Shown: positions 60,654 to 64,000 of the stretch, in pieces
Layout: every line of letters starts with the position of its first letter
How positions within the stretch are numbered: the stretch's first letter is position 1
From: Actinoplanes missouriensis 431
GTDB lineage: Bacteria; Actinomycetota; Actinomycetes; Mycobacteriales; Micromonosporaceae
Assembly (NCBI RefSeq): GCF_000284295.1
Contig: NC_017093.1
Location: 5,456,001 to 5,520,000, forward strand
Direction of reading: 5' to 3'
Length of the DNA: 64,000 bases
Position numbers and translations under genes: made by a program
The notes under the pieces: generated by a model
The model's input: the letters and a program-made list of their open reading frames with translations, nothing else
Database searches by the model: none
Told to the model about the DNA's origin: nothing

Positions 60654-60694
60654 CGGCTCGGAGCGCCGGCCGGTCCGGCCGGCGCTCCGAGCCG
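60654..60694. terminator. Bidirectional terminator, 20-bp arms
   Basis: A perfect inverted repeat with 20-base arms (starting CGGCTCGGAGCGCC) around a single central T, seven bases past the ABC-F stop and 15 bases from the stop of the convergent secreted-protein gene. Confidence 0.92.
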
Positions 60695-60709
60695 CTCACC
60701 ACCGGGAGA

Positions 60710-61204
60710 TCAGCAGTTGAACTTGAAGCGCTCGTCCGGGCCGATCTTCGTGGCGGTGGAGCGGACCACGTCGGCACGGCGGCCGCCGCCACCCACAGCG
60801 GTCAGGTAGTTGCCGCTCGGGGTGCGGATCGCGGCCCAGCCGTCGGCGATCGGCACGACCGTGAGCTTCTCGTTGGCGCCGACGGTGGTGGCGTTCGAGC
60901 GGATCACGTCGGCGGTGCGGCCACCGCCGCCGACGACGCTGATGTAGTTCTTCTTCGGGGTGCGGACCGCGAACGTGGTGGTGGTCAGCGCGATGAGCTG
61001 GAACCGTTCGGTGGGGCCGACCGTGGTGGCGTCGGTGCGCACCACGTCGGCCGCCCGGCCGCCGCCGTCAACCGCCGTCACGTAGTGGCCGCTGCGGGTC
61101 TGGATGCTGCAGTCCATCGTGGTCGGCGGCGCGGCCGCGGCGGGCGTGGCGAGGCAGGCCACCGAGACGGCGGCGACAGCGCCGGCGCACAGAAGACGAG
61201 ACAT
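60710..61204 (-). CDS. Secreted beta-trefoil (fascin-like) protein
   Basis: A 164-residue exported protein: signal peptide (MSRLLCAGAVAAVSVACLATPAAAA, cut near residue 25), then three repeats of about 45 residues, each with YVTAVDGGGRAADVV, YISVVGGGGRTADVI or YLTAVGGGGRRADVV and a conserved Thr-x-x-Gly-x-x-Glu. This repeat is typical of fascin-like actin-crosslinking trefoil domains, which in bacteria usually bind sugars. GGGGGAT precedes the ATG. Two Cys in the mature protein may form a disulfide. Confidence 0.87.
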   Translation of the reverse strand: MSRLLCAGAVAAVSVACLATPAAAAPPTTMDCSIQTRSGHYVTAVDGGGRAADVVRTDATTVGPTERFQLIALTTTTFAVRTPKKNYISVVGGGGRTADVIRSNATTVGANEKLTVVPIADGWAAIRTPSGNYLTAVGGGGRRADVVRSTATKIGPDERFKFNC

Positions 61205-61334
61205 GGGTGATCCCCCAAGTGCGTAGTTGCCTGATTTACCCCCACAGAATAGGACATTTGGGACGAAAACTACGCAGCGGCGTGGCGCGGCGGTCACCGC
61301 CCACGCCGCTCGGGCCGGGTGAGCCGGTCCCGGC

Positions 61335-62600
61335 TCAGCGCAGACCGGCGGCCATCGCGAAGAGGTGACCGAGCACGGCGTCCCCCGAGGTACGCAGGCC
61401 GTCGTGCTCGTGCTCACTGGTCAGCCAGGTCCGCACGTTCCCCACCTCGGCCGCCGTCCGCATCGACAGGCCGGCGTCGACGTACATGTCGTCGGCGTAG
61501 ACGGCGGCCAGGACCGGGACCTCGTTGGCGGCGAGACGGGCGGTGTCGTACAGAATCGGCCAGTCCTCGCCGGCGGCGAGCAGGTCGGCGGCGCCGGCGA
61601 ACGGGCGGAGCGCGGCGATCTCCCGGAACATCCAGGGGTACATCATCTCGCCGGTGAACAGCAGCGGGTCGGCGTCCTCCGCGAAATCGGGATATCTCTG
61701 GATCGCCCGTGACGCGGCCCACCCGGTCGCCACCGCCCCCTGCCCGTAGGTGAACTCCTGCAGAGCGAAGATCGGCGCGTCGACGAACCCGGTCAGTCTC
61801 ATCACGTCATGGAGGAACGCATCCGAAAGCTCGGACCCGCCGGGCAGCCACGCCTGCTCCAGCAACCAGTGCACCTGCGCGTACCCGTAACTCATCCCGA
61901 ACACGCTGCCCAGAACCCGCAGCCGCCGGGGCGTCAGCCGATCGGAGTCCGGCAGCAGCACCACGTTCTCCGCCAGGTGATCGGCAAGCCCGCGCACCAG
62001 CCCCGCATCCTCCGGGAACGCCCGGTAGAACTCCGCGTTCTTGGCGGCGACCCGCGGATAGGTACGCGCGTACACCTCGTCAGCGGTCACCGACAGCCCC
62101 GGCAACCCACCCGTCACGAAGCAGGTCCGCAACCCCTGCGGCGCCGCCGACAGATAGGCCATCGTGATGAACCCGCCGTAGCTCTGCCCGAGCGTGTCCC
62201 ACTTCGACCCACCGGCCACCCGCTCCCGCAGGATCTCCGCGTCGGCCACGATGCTGTCCGCCCGGAACAGTGTGACGAACGCCGCGAGCCGGTCGGCCGG
62301 CATGTCCCGCACGGTCCGCGCGGTGATCGGCGTGCTGCGCCCGGTCCCCCGCTGGTCCATCAGCAGCACCCGGTGCGTCCGCACCGCCCGGGCCAGCCAG
62401 GAGTCGGCCCGCAGCGGCCGGGGCGCCCGGCCGCCGGGGCCACCCTCCAGGTAGAGCAGCCAGGGCAGGTCGTCACCGGCCCGGTCGGCGGCGACGACCT
62501 CCCGCGCGAAGACCTCGATCCCGGCGGCACCGGGCCGTCGGTGGTCGAGCGGCACGGTGACGGTGTGGTCGGTGAAGCGGAGTCCCGGGTGCGCGATCAT
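61335..62600 (-). CDS. Peptidase S33-like alpha/beta hydrolase (proline iminopeptidase type)
   Basis: A 421-residue alpha/beta hydrolase: oxyanion-type motif LEGGPGGRAPRPL, DQRGTGRST, nucleophile elbow LGQSYGGF (Ser about 143), catalytic Asp in VYADDMY and His in SEHEHDGLR. This layout is that of proline iminopeptidase (S33) relatives that cleave N-terminal Pro or small esters. No signal peptide. Its ATG overlaps the stop of the upstream glycosyl hydrolase (ATGA at 62597-62600). Confidence 0.9.
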   Translation of the reverse strand: MIAHPGLRFTDHTVTVPLDHRRPGAAGIEVFAREVVAADRAGDDLPWLLYLEGGPGGRAPRPLRADSWLARAVRTHRVLLMDQRGTGRSTPITARTVRDMPADRLAAFVTLFRADSIVADAEILRERVAGGSKWDTLGQSYGGFITMAYLSAAPQGLRTCFVTGGLPGLSVTADEVYARTYPRVAAKNAEFYRAFPEDAGLVRGLADHLAENVVLLPDSDRLTPRRLRVLGSVFGMSYGYAQVHWLLEQAWLPGGSELSDAFLHDVMRLTGFVDAPIFALQEFTYGQGAVATGWAASRAIQRYPDFAEDADPLLFTGEMMYPWMFREIAALRPFAGAADLLAAGEDWPILYDTARLAANEVPVLAAVYADDMYVDAGLSMRTAAEVGNVRTWLTSEHEHDGLRTSGDAVLGHLFAMAAGLR

Positions 62601-64000
62601 CCGGCGGCCACCGTGAGCGGAGCGCTGAGCGGGCTCTCGTTCCCGGATCGGTCCAGGGCCGACAGGCAGTACGCCGCGGCGCCCGACGGTGGCGACGGGT
62701 CGGCCACCGGCGTGCCGGCCCGCCCGGTGGCGACGAGGTCCCCGCCGCGGTAGAGCGCCCAGCTCACCCCGCCGGCCGCCGCCTCGAACCGAAGCTTCCC
62801 GTTACCGTCGCGTTCCGCCGCGACCAGCCGCGGCGCGGCGGGTGGCGCGGACGGCAGCCGGTCCATCCGGGGTTGCAGCGCCGGCGTCGCGTAGTGCGCG
62901 TTGCGGTACCGGGTGACCGAGCCGAGCTTGTTCTCCCGGATCATCTTGGCGCTGTAGTGGACCTGCCCCTGCACGCCGTACTTGTCGTTGAGCCGCATCT
63001 GCCGGTCGAGCTCGGCCGGGTCGCTCCAATCGCCGTCCTCACCGACCCGGTAGTCGGCCATCCCGATGTAGAGCTGCACGCCGGTGCCCTTGACCGTTTT
63101 CGCCCACCAGGGCAGCACCTTCGCGTAGTCCGCCTTGCCGAAGCCGATCGTCCAGTAGAGCTGCGGGACGATGTAGTCGAGCCAGCCCTCGCGCACCCAC
63201 TTGCGGGTGTCGGCGTAGATGGCGCTGTAGCTCTCCAGGCCGTTGGTGTCGGAGCCCTCGCCGCCGTTGCGCCAGATGCCGAACGGGCTGATCCCGAACT
63301 TGACCCACGGTTTCACCGCGGCGATGCGCTCGTGCATCTCCCGGACCAGGGTGTCGACGTTCTGCCGGCGCCAGCTCGCCCGCGACGCGCCGCCACCGTG
63401 CTTCGCGTAGGACGCGTCGTCGGGGAAATCCTCACCCTTTTCCGGGTACGGGTAGAAGAAGTCATCGAAGTGCACGCCGTCGATGTCGTACTTCGTGACC
63501 GCCTCCAGCATCGCGTCCTCGACGAACCGCCGCGCCTCCGGGTTGCCCGGATCGAAGTAGAGCCGTCCGGTCTTCCCCGTGGGGTAGGCGATCCGCCAGT
63601 CCGGATGCGCGCGCAGCGGATGGTTCGCCGCCAGTTTCGCCAGATCGGTGCCGGCCCCGCTGGGCGCCGGCTGGGTGCCCCGGTACGGGTTGAACCAGGC
63701 GTGGAACTCCAGGTTGCGCGCGTGCGCCTGCTCGACCATGAACGCCATCGGGTCCCAGCCGGGGTCGGTGCCGTCCAGCTTGCCGGTCAGCCAGTTCGAC
63801 CAGGGCGCGTACGCGGACTTCCAGAACGCGTCGCCGCTGGGCCGGACGTGCACGAAGATCGCGTTGTGGTTCTGCGCGACGGCGAGGTCGAGCCACCTCA
63901 GGTACTCCGCCTTCACCTGCGCCTCGGACAGGCCCGGCTTCGACGGGAAGTCGATGTTGTAGACCGTGGTGAGCCACATCCCGCGCAGCTCGCGGGGAGC
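62597..64000 (-). CDS. Family-10-like glycosylhydrolase (GHL10), 5' end outside window
   Basis: At least 467 residues; the coding frame continues past the window edge upstream of the ATG at 63979, where PRELRG is read just before MWLTTVYNIDFPS. That is the characteristic start of the GHL10/YngK-type hydrolase domain (ELRGxWxTTV), so the N-terminus, likely with a signal peptide, is missing. The domain continues with AIFVHVRPSGDAFW, LEFHAWFNPYRG, DGVHFDDFFYPYP and KFGISPFGIW. A C-terminal fibronectin-like segment follows (about 370-460). Proposed to act on cell-wall glycans. Confidence 0.9.
   Translation of the reverse strand, partial: APRELRGMWLTTVYNIDFPSKPGLSEAQVKAEYLRWLDLAVAQNHNAIFVHVRPSGDAFWKSAYAPWSNWLTGKLDGTDPGWDPMAFMVEQAHARNLEFHAWFNPYRGTQPAPSGAGTDLAKLAANHPLRAHPDWRIAYPTGKTGRLYFDPGNPEARRFVEDAMLEAVTKYDIDGVHFDDFFYPYPEKGEDFPDDASYAKHGGGASRASWRRQNVDTLVREMHERIAAVKPWVKFGISPFGIWRNGGEGSDTNGLESYSAIYADTRKWVREGWLDYIVPQLYWTIGFGKADYAKVLPWWAKTVKGTGVQLYIGMADYRVGEDGDWSDPAELDRQMRLNDKYGVQGQVHYSAKMIRENKLGSVTRYRNAHYATPALQPRMDRLPSAPPAAPRLVAAERDGNGKLRFEAAAGGVSWALYRGGDLVATGRAGTPVADPSPPSGAAAYCLSALDRSGNESPLSAPLTVAAG

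Overview
The window is about 64 kb of very GC-rich DNA (third codon positions almost all G or C) from an actinomycete. Three things point there: a mycothiol-dependent formaldehyde dehydrogenase, a nickel superoxide dismutase gene, and a gcvH-garA-merR-DUF151-merR plus sbp/DUF881/pgsA block whose order matches Mycobacterium tuberculosis Rv1822-Rv1830. The general gene style fits Micromonosporaceae (an Actinoplanes-like organism), but that is inference. No rRNA, tRNA, CRISPR array, transposase or phage module was seen.

Layout. 0.2-7 kb: an APC-type permease and a transmembrane Ser/Thr kinase converge on a 22-bp tandem repeat, followed by a chemoreceptor and an ECF-type sigma factor with a membrane partner. 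7-13 kb: a flavin reductase behind a near-perfect SoxR box, a Ni-SOD gene whose first mature residue is Asp instead of His, three coupled prepilin-like genes and a sulfotransferase. 13-25 kb: a catabolic-looking region with an osmoprotectant/betaine-type ABC importer, two histidine-ammonia-lyase-like proteins that both lack the Ala-Ser-Gly cofactor tripeptide, a cysteine-dioxygenase-like cupin, an amidohydrolase, an FAD amine-oxidase-like enzyme, and LacI, RpiR and TetR regulators with visible operator-like palindromes.

25.4-28.3 kb: the most notable locus, a tight five-gene operon encoding a 56-residue protein, an E2-like (UBC-fold) protein, an E1/ThiF-like adenylyltransferase, a JAMM-motif peptidase and an unknown protein. 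This is a bacterial ubiquitin-like conjugation/deconjugation module with no obvious Gly-Gly modifier. Next come an MBL-fold hydrolase plus mycothiol dehydrogenase pair, and a large NACHT-type NTPase with membrane segments and helical repeats (30.1-33.2 kb), which has defence-protein architecture.

33-47 kb: TetR, purU, two two-component systems (one linked to a VanZ-like protein), asparagine synthetase, DUF4142, STAS, a SnoaL-tailed sigma factor, a hydrolase and a UvrA paralogue. 47-53 kb: the conserved actinobacterial block (MerR, DUF151, FtsR-type MerR, GarA, GcvH, DUF881, Sbp, DUF881, PgsA-type). 53-64 kb: AraC regulator, VWA protein plus MoxR-type ATPase pair, PhzF, PPOX-fold enzyme, ABC-F protein, a secreted beta-trefoil protein, an S33 peptidase-like hydrolase and a family-10-like glycosyl hydrolase cut by the window end.
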